From contig JABDMW010000013.1 of assembly GCA_013001295.1 (NCBI GenBank), positions 1 through 39,697 on the forward strand: a stretch of 39,697 nt of DNA, read 5' to 3'. The translations under genes were made by a program, and so were the position numbers. The notes under the pieces are model-generated. The model was not told where the DNA came from. It worked only from the letters and a program-made list of their open reading frames with translations, and made no database searches. The DNA is from Hyphomonadaceae bacterium. GTDB lineage: Bacteria; Pseudomonadota; Alphaproteobacteria; Caulobacterales; Maricaulaceae. How positions within the stretch are numbered: position 1 is the stretch's first letter; each line of letters begins with the position of its first letter. Shown here piece after piece: positions 1-8,586 of the stretch.

Positions 1-500
1 GGATTGTCTGGAAACGCGGCATCAAGCGCAGCGCGGTCCGGATAGCCAATGCTTGCGAACACACCTTCATCCCAGCCTTGCCCGATGAGCCAGTCTCCAG
101 GAGTGGGATCAGGATAAAATTTCTTCAATCGTACAACAATTTCATCATTGGTTTGGACACCGACCAAATTAGCTTTAATTTTATCCATACCCAGTTCGCG
201 CACATGCACGTGGCTATCAATAAAACCGGGTAATATCGTTGCACCTTTCACATCAATATGTATGGCGTTTGGATACGCTGCACCCTGTTCAGTTAAGGTG
301 CCAGAATCTCCGACTGCAACAACTTTATGTCCCACAATCGTCATTGTCGTTGCGGACGGCATATCCGGATTCAAGGTCAGGATATTGGCATTTTCAAATA
401 TTTTTACGTCTTGCTGGATAGCATTTACAGGGTCGTCGGTCGCGCAAGCACTAAGGAGCGCTCCGCAAATTAAATAGCCTATAAGGACCTTAGGTTTCAT
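1..500 (-). CDS. Amidohydrolase (YtcJ-like), lipoprotein, 3' end beyond window
   Basis: The minus strand is open from an ATG at 498-500 to the window edge, giving 166 N-terminal residues. The protein starts with a lipoprotein signal peptide ending in lipobox LSAC (Cys19), so it is probably membrane-anchored in the periplasm or outer membrane. A urease-type composite beta domain follows, then GFIDSHVHV with the metal-binding HxH pair at residues 97 and 99, and QGWDEG near 141, which is typical of YtcJ-like family 3 amidohydrolases. These are metal-dependent hydrolases of amide or similar bonds; the substrate cannot be told from this part. The ATG overlaps the stop region of the upstream CNNM gene by 11 bp, so the two are probably translationally coupled in the aroK-aroB operon. 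The catalytic C-terminal part is not in view. Confidence 0.85.
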   Translation of the reverse strand, partial: MKPKVLIGYLICGALLSACATDDPVNAIQQDVKIFENANILTLNPDMPSATTMTIVGHKVVAVGDSGTLTEQGAAYPNAIHIDVKGATILPGFIDSHVHVRELGMDKIKANLVGVQTNDEIVVRLKKFYPDPTPGDWLIGQGWDEGVFASIGYPDRAALDAAFPDN

Positions 501-1782
501 TATCGTCCTGATCTTCGTTTTTACTCACGCGCAAGGATGTGATTTGGTTTCGGCGCCGACTAAGCACTTCAAACCGGTATCCGTGGAAACTGAAAATTCG
601 CCCGACATCAGGGATTGTCTGGCTTTCGTGAATCACCAGGCCCGCTATGGTCACTGCTCCTTGATCGGGCAAATTAAAGTCAACAGCACGGTTAAGATCA
701 CGCACGGCAACTTCGCCACCAACAACAATCGATCCGTCTTTTTGAACGCGAACGCCTTCAACGATTTCGTCAAACTCATCTTGGATATCACCAACGATTT
801 CTTCGAGAATATCCTCGAGTGTTACGACGCCCATCAAAGCGCCATATTCATCGACTGCAAGTGCAAAATGTTCGCGCTTTTGCTGGAACGCCCGTAATTG
901 GGTTACGACAGGTGTGGTTTCAGGGACAAACCAGGGTTCGCGAAAGGTTTTAGACAAATCGAGTTTGTCGAGTTTTACACCACTGGCACTAATCTCTTTG
1001 AGCATATCTTTAGCATGCAAAATTCCGATTACATTATCCATATCGTCCTTCCAGACGGGAAGTCTCGTATGTCCGGAATTCAGCACCTCATTGACCATGT
1101 CCGTGGACGAAAGATCTGCTTCAAGCATAATTAGGTTTTTACGGTGTATCATCACGTCTTCAACGGTCAAATCACCGATTTGCAAAACGCCCATGATCTG
1201 GTCACGTGCGCGTTTGGCCACGCCGCCTTCCTGGTGGTGCAGATCAACGGCGTCTCTGATTTCATCTGCCGCCGTCCAGGAACCCGCGTCTGATTTCATG
1301 CCAAACATTTTTAAAAACCAATTGACCAAATTTTGGATCACCCACACGATAGGCGCGAAAACCGCAACAACCACGCTTACGGGTCGAGCTACGGCAATTG
1401 CCGCGCGGTTTGGCTTGGTGATGGCGTAGGTTTTCGGCAACACTTCGGCAAATATCAAGACCAACAATGTCATCACCAATGTGGCATACACAACCCCGAC
1501 TTCACCAAAGATCGATAAGGCCAAGCCGGTCATCAAGGCCGAAGCGAAGATGTTAACGAGATTATTCCCGAGCAAGAGGGCACCGATCAACCGTTCCCGG
1601 CTCTCCAGCAATTTACTGACAATTCCAGCGCGTTGATCTCCCTCCTTTTCAAAAGTGTTAATTCGGGCGCGCGATGCCGCAGTTAGCGCCGTTTCCGATC
1701 CAGAGAAGAAACCTGACATTAAAAGCAGCAGGCATATCAATCCCAGTTTCATCAGTGTTTCAGGTTCGGTGAAAGCTTCCAT
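490..1782 (-). CDS. CNNM/CorC-HlyC family membrane protein (DUF21, CBS pair)
   Basis: This 430-residue protein has the full CNNM architecture. Residues 10-170 form a DUF21 membrane domain of about four hydrophobic segments, opening with the typical SGFFSGSETALTAASRAR. A CBS pair follows at about 200-320 (VEDVMIHRKNLIML, then HTRLPVWKDDMDNVIGILH), and a CorC_HlyC C-terminal domain at about 345-425. Family members are linked to Mg2+ or other divalent-cation transport; the older name hemolysin C/TlyC is probably misleading. The start lies 3 bp after the aroB stop, with AGGGA seven bases upstream, so it is co-transcribed with aroK-aroB, an arrangement I recall from other alphaproteobacteria. Its 3' end overlaps the next gene by 11 bp. 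The family call is secure; the transported ion is not. Confidence 0.92.
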   Translation of the reverse strand: MEAFTEPETLMKLGLICLLLLMSGFFSGSETALTAASRARINTFEKEGDQRAGIVSKLLESRERLIGALLLGNNLVNIFASALMTGLALSIFGEVGVVYATLVMTLLVLIFAEVLPKTYAITKPNRAAIAVARPVSVVVAVFAPIVWVIQNLVNWFLKMFGMKSDAGSWTAADEIRDAVDLHHQEGGVAKRARDQIMGVLQIGDLTVEDVMIHRKNLIMLEADLSSTDMVNEVLNSGHTRLPVWKDDMDNVIGILHAKDMLKEISASGVKLDKLDLSKTFREPWFVPETTPVVTQLRAFQQKREHFALAVDEYGALMGVVTLEDILEEIVGDIQDEFDEIVEGVRVQKDGSIVVGGEVAVRDLNRAVDFNLPDQGAVTIAGLVIHESQTIPDVGRIFSFHGYRFEVLSRRRNQITSLRVSKNEDQDDNET

Positions 1783-1785
1783 GAT

Positions 1786-2910
1786 TTATTTCCCTGTACG
1801 GGCACAGGCCCGTCTCAAAAATTCTTTGACGCTGGTTTGGTCAGCATTTGGTTCGATATAGGATTCGCCAATCTCACGAGCTAAAATGAGCGTCATATTC
1901 GTGTCCATGTTTTTCTTGTCTTGCATCATGAAATCAAAAAGATGGTCTGGGTCGGATATGATGTCGACATCAAGCGTATTCAACACAGGCATTTTCAACT
2001 TTTCCAGATGGGCTCGCAATCGATCAACGTCCTGCCCGTCGCAAATGCCAATCTCTCTTCCGTATTCAAACGCCATCAGCATGCCGGCACTGATCGCTTC
2101 ACCATGGAGCAACAAATCTGAATAACCGCCTTTGGCCTCCAGGGCATGACCGAATGTATGACCGAGATTAAGCAAGGCCCGCACCCCTTGCTCGCGTTCA
2201 TCCTCACGCACTATTGCGGCTTTGGCTTGGCACGACTTGGCAATGGCGTGAGATTGCGCCACTTTATCGCCAGCCAGAATTTTAGTGCCATATTCGTCCA
2301 GCCAATCAAAAAATTCCCGGTCATTGATCAGCCCGTATTTCAATATTTCAGCATACCCGGCTTTAAGTTGGCGATTTGGCAGTGTTGCCAGCATGTCCGT
2401 ATCCGTCAGGACGAGTGAGGGTTGGTAGAAGGCGCCCACGAGGTTTTTCCCCGCGGGTGTATTGATAGCCGTCTTTCCGCCCACAGAACTATCGACCTGC
2501 GCCAATAGCGTGGTTGGGATTTGAATAAACCCACAGCCGCGCTTTAAAATGCTGGCGGCAAAACCGGTAAGGTCACCGATGACCCCACCACCGAATGCAA
2601 TCAAGGTATCGGAGCGGCTAAACTTGGCATTCAGTAATCGGTCCAATACGTTTTGTAAAACATCAAAACTTTTTTGTCTTTCCCCCGCGGGTAAAATAAT
2701 TGTTTCGAGCGACAAACCCCACCCGCCCAGCGCGTCCTCCAACGTCTTCAAATGTAGGGTCGAAACATTTTCATCGGTAATGATCGCAACGCGTTTCCCC
2801 TTTAAACATGTGTTTAAATAAGCATGTGCTTGTTTAAGAAGACCGCTGCCGATGACGATGTCATAACTCCGCTCGCCCAAATCAACATTTATCACTGTCG
2901 GTGCGCCCAT
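1786..2910 (-). CDS. aroB: 3-dehydroquinate synthase
   Basis: AroB converts DAHP to 3-dehydroquinate, the second step of the cytoplasmic shikimate pathway, using NAD+ and a divalent metal. The 374-residue sequence has the usual motifs in order: the glycine-rich NAD-binding GGGVIGDLTGFAAS near 100, DSSVGGKTAIN near 140, GKNLVGAFYQP just after it, and the metal-ligand region NLGHTFGHALE near 250. I chose the ATG at 2908-2910, which forms a TAATG stop-start overlap with aroK and has GGGG ten bases upstream. An in-frame ATG nine bases earlier (2917-2919) would add three residues but has a poorly spaced ribosome site. The aroK-aroB pairing puts two steps of the same pathway in one operon. Confidence 0.96.
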   Translation of the reverse strand: MGAPTVINVDLGERSYDIVIGSGLLKQAHAYLNTCLKGKRVAIITDENVSTLHLKTLEDALGGWGLSLETIILPAGERQKSFDVLQNVLDRLLNAKFSRSDTLIAFGGGVIGDLTGFAASILKRGCGFIQIPTTLLAQVDSSVGGKTAINTPAGKNLVGAFYQPSLVLTDTDMLATLPNRQLKAGYAEILKYGLINDREFFDWLDEYGTKILAGDKVAQSHAIAKSCQAKAAIVREDEREQGVRALLNLGHTFGHALEAKGGYSDLLLHGEAISAGMLMAFEYGREIGICDGQDVDRLRAHLEKLKMPVLNTLDVDIISDPDHLFDFMMQDKKNMDTNMTLILAREIGESYIEPNADQTSVKEFLRRACARTGK

Positions 2911-3446
2911 TATTCGCATACCCCATAATGTTTTCGCAAAGCAGCTAAGACCCGCTCGACAGTTTGCATATGGGTTCCGGTAGACGCAGGGACTTTGATA
3001 TGGGCCTGAGCATAAAGCGGATATCGCTCATCGATCAGTTCTCGCATTTTCGCTGACGGGTCCGGCACATCTAAAAGCGGACGGGTCTTTTTGCGCATGA
3101 CCCGATCCATCAATGTTTCATGGTCGGCTTCCAGCCACACGGTTAATGCACGTTCTTTGAGGATTTTACGGGTCGCTTCTGGGATGAATGCACCGCCGCC
3201 CGTGGACAAAACCAACGGCCCGTCTCCGAGCAGGCGCTCAATCACGCGCCGTTCGCCATCGCGAAACGCTTCCTCGCCATAATCTTTGAAATATCCTTTG
3301 ACGGTACGCCCGGAGGCTTGCTCGATTTCATCGTCTGAGTCGTAAAAAGGCAGATCAAGTCGTTTGGCCAATCGACGGCCAATCGTCGTCTTTCCCACAC
3401 CCATCAGTCCGACCAATGCGATCGATCGTTTGCTTATTTCTCTCAT
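2910..3446 (-). CDS. aroK: Shikimate kinase
   Basis: Shikimate kinase phosphorylates shikimate at the 3-hydroxyl with ATP. The 178-residue protein begins, after a short lead, with the P-loop GLMGVGKTTIGRRLA (about residues 13-27). The shikimate-binding DSDDEIE follows near 36, then the conserved EEAFRDGERR, the substrate loop LSTGGGAF near 81, and the lid segment with RKKTRPLL near 118. Its length is normal for the family. It is the first gene of a minus-strand operon with aroB, the CNNM protein and the amidohydrolase. A TTGACG hexamer at 3490-3495 on the minus strand may be its -35 element, but the -10 is weak, so no promoter is called. Confidence 0.95.
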   Translation of the reverse strand: MREISKRSIALVGLMGVGKTTIGRRLAKRLDLPFYDSDDEIEQASGRTVKGYFKDYGEEAFRDGERRVIERLLGDGPLVLSTGGGAFIPEATRKILKERALTVWLEADHETLMDRVMRKKTRPLLDVPDPSAKMRELIDERYPLYAQAHIKVPASTGTHMQTVERVLAALRKHYGVCE

Positions 3447-3595
3447 GTCAGGCGGACGATCCGGCCTCTCATTAAATTAACATCAGACACGTCAACAGTA
3501 ATTAGCCGTTGAATTGCACCTATTTTGCCTACTATGTCTGGAATTCGCCATATTCTCAATGCTAAAGTGAACCAAATCAGATCAGGATATTTCAC

Positions 3596-3736
3596 ATGAA
3601 AAAAACTGCCATCGCGCTCTTAGCTCTTCTCGTGCTTATAGTCGGCGTTGTGTTTTGGGTTGTCAGCAGCACCAATGCCAAACACCTTGAGCAGCAGGAC
3701 ATAACAGTCGAACTGCCAGATACCTTCGAAAAATAG
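3596..3736 (+). CDS. 46-residue single-pass membrane protein
   Basis: An ATG at 3596 opens 46 codons ending in TAG at 3736. The start has a good ribosome site: AGGA eight bases upstream. The product begins MKKTAIALLALLVLIVGVVF, a two-Lys start followed by a strongly hydrophobic segment of about 20 residues. A short polar tail of about 24 residues then ends in ELPDTFEK. It could be a signal-anchored inner-membrane peptide with a periplasmic tail, or a secreted peptide. The next gene, a periplasmic protein, starts 7 bp downstream, so the two are probably one transcript. A weak promoter-like pair (TTGAAT at 3509, TACTAT at 3530) lies upstream with a short 15-bp spacer. No function is assigned. 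Confidence 0.7.
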   Translation: MKKTAIALLALLVLIVGVVFWVVSSTNAKHLEQQDITVELPDTFEK

Positions 3737-3743
3737 AGATTTT

Positions 3744-5360
3744 ATGATGTTTTTAAAATCATTTATCCTGGCCGGCACGGCTCTAGCGACACTCGCCAGC
3801 CCGGCTGCTGCTCAAATTCAAATCGACGAATTAACGCCGGCCAGCGCCTATGATGCGGGGATTTTGGATCAAAATGCCGGCGGACTTGATTCTGCGCTTT
3901 GGCAAGGCACTAGTGCTGCCCGCGCTGTTGTCTTGATAAAGAAGCTCGACAAACCATTGTCCAGCACGGCTCAAGATCTGGCCCGCGCTGCTTTATTGTC
4001 CGGAGGTGTCCCGCCCGAGGCCGCAGATGGTCTTGACCGGGAAGCCTATCTCAATGCCCGGCTTTCAGCCATACTTGCTTCAGGAAATATTGCTGAATTT
4101 GATCAATTGGTCAGCTCGGGCAGTTATAGCGAAGCTGACCCGGCGTTTCGCAAAATATTTGTCGAACGGTCCTTACTTGGCGGCCATACCGACAAGGCCT
4201 GCAGCATTACGGACGGTATCACCGCGGATCGCGCTCTTCCTTATTGGGCGAAAATCAGAGCCTATTGTCACTTCGTACGCGGGGAACTCCCGGCCGCTGA
4301 ACTGACAATGGATTTGATCAAACGCGGTGGGCATAAAGATCAGACATTCAATGCTCTGATTGGTAGCTTGCTGGGAACAAACCGGTCCAAGCCCAAGCTC
4401 TCAAACCTGACATCACCGCTCAATATTGCCTTGGCACGTGATGTGTTGACTGCAGCTGAAAAAAGCGACTTTGAGATAGAGAATATACCTGCCCTATTGG
4501 CAGCTGACATAGCCCAGAACGGCAATTACGGCGGCGCGGACCGTTTTGTTGCATTTAAGGCCAGCGCCCACCTGCTTTCAGTCGACCAAATCCGCAATGT
4601 TCTTGCCGGTTTTGGCGGCACTGTTATCGATAGCGGAATTAATCCGGCTGATAAAAATTCATGGATTCATTCAGATTGGGGTCAGGCCTTTATCGACTTA
4701 AAATCCAACAATGATATGACAGTGCGCGCTCAGATCGCGGCGCAAATGCTGATCCGGGCTGAAAAACTGGGCTTGCTGGCACCGATGGCCAAGGCTTTAG
4801 AGCAAGACACCAGTTTTATTCCTGCCAGCTTACAAGCGAGCGCCGACCCGTTGATTTTTGCGAACGTCGCGGTGATGAACAATGATTTGGGCGCACTCGG
4901 CGGATTGTATCAATCGCTCCCTGAAGACGATGAAAGTCGGGGCCGCATTGCGCTGGCTTCTGACGCACTTGGCGGCGGGTTTACCCAAGCGCCTCTGGGG
5001 ACAGATATAGAAAGCCGGTTGGCGCTTACAGGCGCTGCGCAAAAACGGGCGATCCGTGACACTTTCGTCGCCGTTGCGCTCGGGGCCAACATGTCCGACA
5101 CAGCCATAGAGGTTATTGACGGGCGGAAAACCGCAAGCGGTTCATCCCTGCCGGAGGGCTCGCTGCTAGCCTTACAGGCCGTCGCCAAACGAGGCAGCAA
5201 AGCCGAATCCGCGCTCCGCACTGCGTCAATGATGGGCTCAAAATCTTTATCAGATCTGCGTAATGAAGACTTAAGCCTTATATTGTCGGCATTTCGCGAC
5301 GCAAGCATGTATCAAACCGCTGGCCGGTTGGCAGCTGCAGAATTCCTGAGCGGCAAATAG
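3744..5360 (+). CDS. Periplasmic protein of unknown function, 538 aa
   Basis: I do not recognise the family. The protein opens with a clear Sec signal peptide: a hydrophobic stretch ending in SPAAAQIQ, with likely cleavage after about residue 23. The rest is soluble and rich in Ala, Leu, Ser and Asp, with recurring helical stretches that could be TPR-like superhelix repeats (for example around residues 70-220 and 400-530). I could not align a clear TPR consensus. The two Cys near residues 160 and 178 might form a disulfide. It lies between the 46-residue membrane peptide and the recombinase gene, which starts 2 bp after its stop, so it is in an operon with xerD. Start: the ATG at 3744; a second ATG follows directly. 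Confidence 0.8.
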   Translation: MMFLKSFILAGTALATLASPAAAQIQIDELTPASAYDAGILDQNAGGLDSALWQGTSAARAVVLIKKLDKPLSSTAQDLARAALLSGGVPPEAADGLDREAYLNARLSAILASGNIAEFDQLVSSGSYSEADPAFRKIFVERSLLGGHTDKACSITDGITADRALPYWAKIRAYCHFVRGELPAAELTMDLIKRGGHKDQTFNALIGSLLGTNRSKPKLSNLTSPLNIALARDVLTAAEKSDFEIENIPALLAADIAQNGNYGGADRFVAFKASAHLLSVDQIRNVLAGFGGTVIDSGINPADKNSWIHSDWGQAFIDLKSNNDMTVRAQIAAQMLIRAEKLGLLAPMAKALEQDTSFIPASLQASADPLIFANVAVMNNDLGALGGLYQSLPEDDESRGRIALASDALGGGFTQAPLGTDIESRLALTGAAQKRAIRDTFVAVALGANMSDTAIEVIDGRKTASGSSLPEGSLLALQAVAKRGSKAESALRTASMMGSKSLSDLRNEDLSLILSAFRDASMYQTAGRLAAAEFLSGK

Positions 5361-5362
5361 GC

Positions 5363-6301
5363 GTGGCTCAAAAAGCCAAGAGCTCTGCGCCTCAACTCAT
5401 CGAACTATTTTTAGAAATGATGAGCGCTGAACGCGGGGCCAGCGTGCACACCATCAACGCTTATCGCCGCGATCTTGAACTTGCCCATGACTATCTGAAA
5501 GGCTTTGGAAAATCTCTGGACACCGCAGGAACCGGGCATCTTGAAGCCCTCCTGGCGGCCTGGGCCAATGAAGGGTTGGCCGCTTCGACCAGCGCGCGCA
5601 AGCTCTCCAGCCTGAAACAGTTTTACCGCTATTTGCAAATTGAAAACATCCGCAGCGACAGTCCTGCACAATATATCACCGGTCCGAAGCAAGGCCGGTC
5701 ATTACCGAAAACCTTGTCCGAGGCCGACGTCGACCGGTTGTTTGAAACAGCCTCGAAAAGCGACGGTATTCGCGATCATCGTCTCTTATGCCAGTTGGAA
5801 ATTCTCTACGCCGGGGGCCTACGTGTCAGCGAACTTGTCACCCTGCCCCTTGCCGCCACAAACCGCAGCGACAAAGTCCTTTATATTCGCGGTAAAGGCG
5901 ATAAGGAGCGTCTTGTCCCGCTCACGGACAAAGCCGTTGATGCAATTGCCAGCTGGAAAACTGTGCGCGAGGCAAGCCTGCCGGACAATCCGGATATACG
6001 TGCCCGTGCCGCGCGTTATTTGTTTCCGTCGCGCTCAAAACTGGGGCATGTGACCCGCGAACGCTTTGCCCAAAGTTTGAAAGACCTGGCCGTGAAAGCC
6101 GGGTTAGACGCATCGAAAATCTCGCCCCATGTCCTGCGCCACGCTTTCGCAACCCACTTGCTCGCCGGCGGCGCTGATCTGCGCTCGGTGCAGAAACTCT
6201 TGGGTCATGCCGACATTTCTACCACCCAGATTTATACGCATGTCCTGGATGAGCGCCTCAAACAATTGGTGCACCAAAAACATCCGTTATCAGGGAAGTA
6301 A
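5363..6301 (+). CDS. xerD: Tyrosine recombinase XerD
   Basis: XerD acts with XerC at dif to resolve chromosome dimers at the division site, working with FtsK. The 312-residue protein has the N-terminal SAM-like core-binding domain (residues 8-95, with INAYRRDLELAHDYL) and the catalytic domain with all active-site residues visible: Arg in GGLRVSELV, the beta-hairpin Lys in RGKGDKERL, HVLRHAFATHLL (H-x-x-R), LLGHADISTTQIYTHV (His and the nucleophile Tyr). The start is GTG at 5363-5365, 2 bp after the preceding stop. Length and motifs fit XerD; XerC is a possible alternative because the two are close relatives. It is probably the chromosomal housekeeping enzyme, not a mobile-element integrase, because all neighbours are core-type genes. 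Confidence 0.9.
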   Translation: MAQKAKSSAPQLIELFLEMMSAERGASVHTINAYRRDLELAHDYLKGFGKSLDTAGTGHLEALLAAWANEGLAASTSARKLSSLKQFYRYLQIENIRSDSPAQYITGPKQGRSLPKTLSEADVDRLFETASKSDGIRDHRLLCQLEILYAGGLRVSELVTLPLAATNRSDKVLYIRGKGDKERLVPLTDKAVDAIASWKTVREASLPDNPDIRARAARYLFPSRSKLGHVTRERFAQSLKDLAVKAGLDASKISPHVLRHAFATHLLAGGADLRSVQKLLGHADISTTQIYTHVLDERLKQLVHQKHPLSGK

Positions 6302-6347
6302 CCGAACCCCTTGCATCTGTGCCTGTCTCGTGGGAATTTCACCCACT

Positions 6348-7328
6348 ATGAGGTTTATCAAAGTCAGTTTCCCCGAAAACAAAACCGACGCGGTGATCAA
6401 AGCGATTGAGGCGGCAGACCCGATCGATTGGGCGGTGGACCAAGGCTATGGCAAGTTTGAAAAAGCCGTCGAGATTGTCGTGGCACCGGGACGCGGCCAA
6501 AAATTGGTGGATTCATTACAGTCGACCCTCGGCCCAGGCAAAGACTGGCGTATTGTCGTATTGCCGGTCGAGGCGACCTTACCGCGGGTTGAAGATGAAC
6601 CCTCGAAAGAAAACAATAAGACAGAAAAACTAATCGCGCTGCGCGAAGAACTTTACCAAGGCGTGGTACGAAATTGCCAACCGAATACCGACTTTTTCAT
6701 CCTGACCGTTCTCTCTGCCATCGTGGCCGCCATTGGGCTGCATACCAGCAATGTTGCCGTGATCATTGCAGCCATGGTGATCGCGCCCTTGCTTGGACCG
6801 ATCCTCGCGTTTTCCCTGGGCTCTGCCCTCGGCGACATTAAATTAATGCTGCGGGCGTCCAAAACCGCCTTAGCGGGTTTCGCGGTCGGCTTTGCAACAG
6901 CGATTGTGATCTCTCAACTCATGACCATAGATATGACGAGCCCGGAATTGCTGGACCGTTCAACGCTCGGCCTGGGAATCATTGTCCTGGCCTTGGCGTC
7001 CGGCGCAGCTGCGGCCTTGTCTTTAACCTCAGGCCTGTCCTCGGCATTGGTCGGCGTAATGGTCGCCGTGGCCTTGTTGCCGCCATCGGTCGCCTCGGCT
7101 TTGTTCGCGGGCGCAGGTGAATGGAAGTTAGCGGCGAGTTCTGCCTTGTTGCTCGCGCTTAATGTTGTATGCACCTTACTGTCTGCATTGATCGTTTTTG
7201 TCTGGAAAGGCGTACGGCCCCGAACTTGGTTGGCCAAGCGGACGGCCAAGCGCTCGGTTTTGATCAACGGTATCGTCTGGGCCGCCCTGCTCGGCACTTT
7301 AATCTTGTTGTCGACCTATTTGAGTTAG
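6348..7328 (+). CDS. TIGR00341/DUF389 family membrane protein
   Basis: The sequence MRFIKVSFPENKTDAVIKAI at the start and the membrane part marked by AAIGLHTSNVAVIIAAMVIA and PLLGPILAFSLGSALGD are typical of TIGR00341/DUF389 proteins. An N-terminal cytoplasmic ferredoxin-like domain (residues 1-100) is followed by about five or six hydrophobic helices (about 115-325). The function of the family is not settled. The frame stays open upstream to 6129, inside xerD, but the family begins at the ATG at 6348. This start is 47 bp after the xerD stop, and a GTG at 6330 would be the only near alternative. The C-terminal end has a basic loop (WLAKRTAKRSV) before the last helix. Confidence 0.85.
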   Translation: MRFIKVSFPENKTDAVIKAIEAADPIDWAVDQGYGKFEKAVEIVVAPGRGQKLVDSLQSTLGPGKDWRIVVLPVEATLPRVEDEPSKENNKTEKLIALREELYQGVVRNCQPNTDFFILTVLSAIVAAIGLHTSNVAVIIAAMVIAPLLGPILAFSLGSALGDIKLMLRASKTALAGFAVGFATAIVISQLMTIDMTSPELLDRSTLGLGIIVLALASGAAAALSLTSGLSSALVGVMVAVALLPPSVASALFAGAGEWKLAASSALLLALNVVCTLLSALIVFVWKGVRPRTWLAKRTAKRSVLINGIVWAALLGTLILLSTYLS

Positions 7329-7386
7329 GGCTATTTGTTAATCGATCACAGTTGTGGCATACTGGCTGATCACGCAGGAGATCACG

Positions 7387-8037
7387 ATGGCCAAGAAACC
7401 CCACACTTTCGAAGGCAAAAAACACTCTGTCAGTTGGGATAAACGATTATGTATTCACGTGGGGGAATGTGGACGGGCCAAAGGCGCACTGTTTGAAGCG
7501 GGCCGCAAACCCTGGTGTGATCCAGATCTGGCAGACACGGAAGAGGCCGCTCATGTGGTACAGGCTTGCCCGAGCGGGGCCTTGGTACATGTGGATGTTG
7601 ACGGCAATCCAATCCTTGAACCTGCCCCCGATAATGCTGCCCATATCGCTAATGACGGACCGGTATATTTAACGGGTGATCTGTCGATAAAAGGCGCTGC
7701 AGACGACATGCCCGGTGTCAAACGGCGGGCGGCATTGTGCCGGTGCGGCGCATCCAAGAACAAGCCGTTCTGCGACAACTCCCACCGAGAAATTGGTTTT
7801 AAGGATGCGGGCGCCATAGGCGAAACCGGAGCAGAGCTGGCCGAAGCGGACGGGGAACTTGCGGTGCAAAGCTTTCAGGACGGTCCATTAGAGCTGAAAG
7901 GTAATTTGACCATGTATGCCGGGTCGGGCCGCAAAGCCTGGCAAGGCCGTAAGGTCTATCTCTGTCGGTGCGGTGCATCCAACAATAAACCATTTTGTGA
8001 TGGCAGCCATAAAGATGCTGGATTTAAAGCGGACTGA
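7387..8037 (+). CDS. Iron-sulfur protein: mono-cluster ferredoxin plus two CDGSH domains
   Basis: The 216-residue protein joins three Fe-S modules. Residues 10-70 resemble the divergent 4Fe-4S mono-cluster domain (Fer4_19), with Cys in CIHVGECGRAKGALF, WCDP and QACPSGAL. Then come two CDGSH zinc-finger-type 2Fe-2S domains: LCRCGASKNKPFCDNSH near 118-134, and LCRCGASNNKPFCDGSH near 195-211. Each has the Cys-x-Cys, Cys and His ligands; the first has CDNSH in place of CDGSH. Known proteins of this build bind redox-active clusters, but their role in bacteria is open. The start at 7387 has AGGAG six bases upstream; the frame is open from 7354 but that earlier start has no such site. The following GNAT gene overlaps or abuts its 3' end. 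Confidence 0.88.
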   Translation: MAKKPHTFEGKKHSVSWDKRLCIHVGECGRAKGALFEAGRKPWCDPDLADTEEAAHVVQACPSGALVHVDVDGNPILEPAPDNAAHIANDGPVYLTGDLSIKGAADDMPGVKRRAALCRCGASKNKPFCDNSHREIGFKDAGAIGETGAELAEADGELAVQSFQDGPLELKGNLTMYAGSGRKAWQGRKVYLCRCGASNNKPFCDGSHKDAGFKAD

Positions 8038-8572
8038 CGTGGTCGGCACCACCGGTAACGTTCGACGTGTACGGCCGGACGAGGTTCCCACCTTGCGTGA
8101 AATATCCATCTCGACCTTCGTCGATACATATGCCGAGCACAATACAGCCGAAAATATGGCGAGCTATATCGAAAAAGCATTTCACGATGATAGATTGCTC
8201 GGTGAACTCAACTCAGAAAATTCTCGCTATTATTTCGCAGAATTTGAAGAGGATATCTTGGGGTATTTAAGGCTGAATTTCGGAACAGCACAAACAAATC
8301 AATCACTTGAAAATGCGTGTGAGATCGAACGGATATATGTCGCCAAGAATTTTCAGGGATTAAAAATCGGCAGAACATTGTACGAAAAGGCGATTAAATC
8401 AGCACAAAACGCCGGCTCAGAATGGCTATGGCTCAGCGTCTGGGATCAAAACGAGAAAGCGATTGGGTTTTATGAAAACCTGGGATTTACAGTTTTTGGT
8501 CGAAATGACTTTAAGTTGGGAACAGAGGAGCAGAGCGATCTTCTCATGCGTTTGCCGATCACCGTCCGGTAG
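8015..8572 (+). CDS. GNAT family N-acetyltransferase
   Basis: The conserved part starts at NVRRVRPDEVPTLREI and has the GNAT fold in order: a beta strand near YYFAEFEEDILGYLRL, then motif A around ERIYVAKNFQGLKIGRTLYE (the Q-x-x-x-x-G acetyl-CoA pyrophosphate loop), then motif B around WLSVWDQNEKAIGFYENLGF and the closing strand. The substrate is unknown; the ISTFVDTYAEHNT segment is like that of small-molecule or peptide acetyltransferases of the family. The start is uncertain: ATG at 8000, ATG at 8015 and GTG at 8039 (1 bp after the CDGSH stop) are all in frame and none has a good ribosome site. I list 8015. The gene is 3'-linked by TAGTG to the next reading frame, so the cluster is tightly packed. 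Confidence 0.82.
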   Translation: MLDLKRTDVVGTTGNVRRVRPDEVPTLREISISTFVDTYAEHNTAENMASYIEKAFHDDRLLGELNSENSRYYFAEFEEDILGYLRLNFGTAQTNQSLENACEIERIYVAKNFQGLKIGRTLYEKAIKSAQNAGSEWLWLSVWDQNEKAIGFYENLGFTVFGRNDFKLGTEEQSDLLMRLPITVR

Positions 8573-8586
8573 TGTTACAAAAGGCA

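Noticed and set aside
148-477. Plus-strand 109-codon open frame near the left edge
   Set aside because: It is the shadow of the amidohydrolase gene on the minus strand, whose lipobox and metal-binding motif are clear.
5363-6301. Tyrosine recombinase as sign of a mobile element
   Set aside because: Length and motifs fit XerD, neighbours are core genes, and there are no element ends or cargo genes.
6129-6347. N-terminal extension of the DUF389 frame into xerD
   Set aside because: It overlaps a well-supported gene and does not resemble the family; the start at 6348 gives the normal N-terminus.
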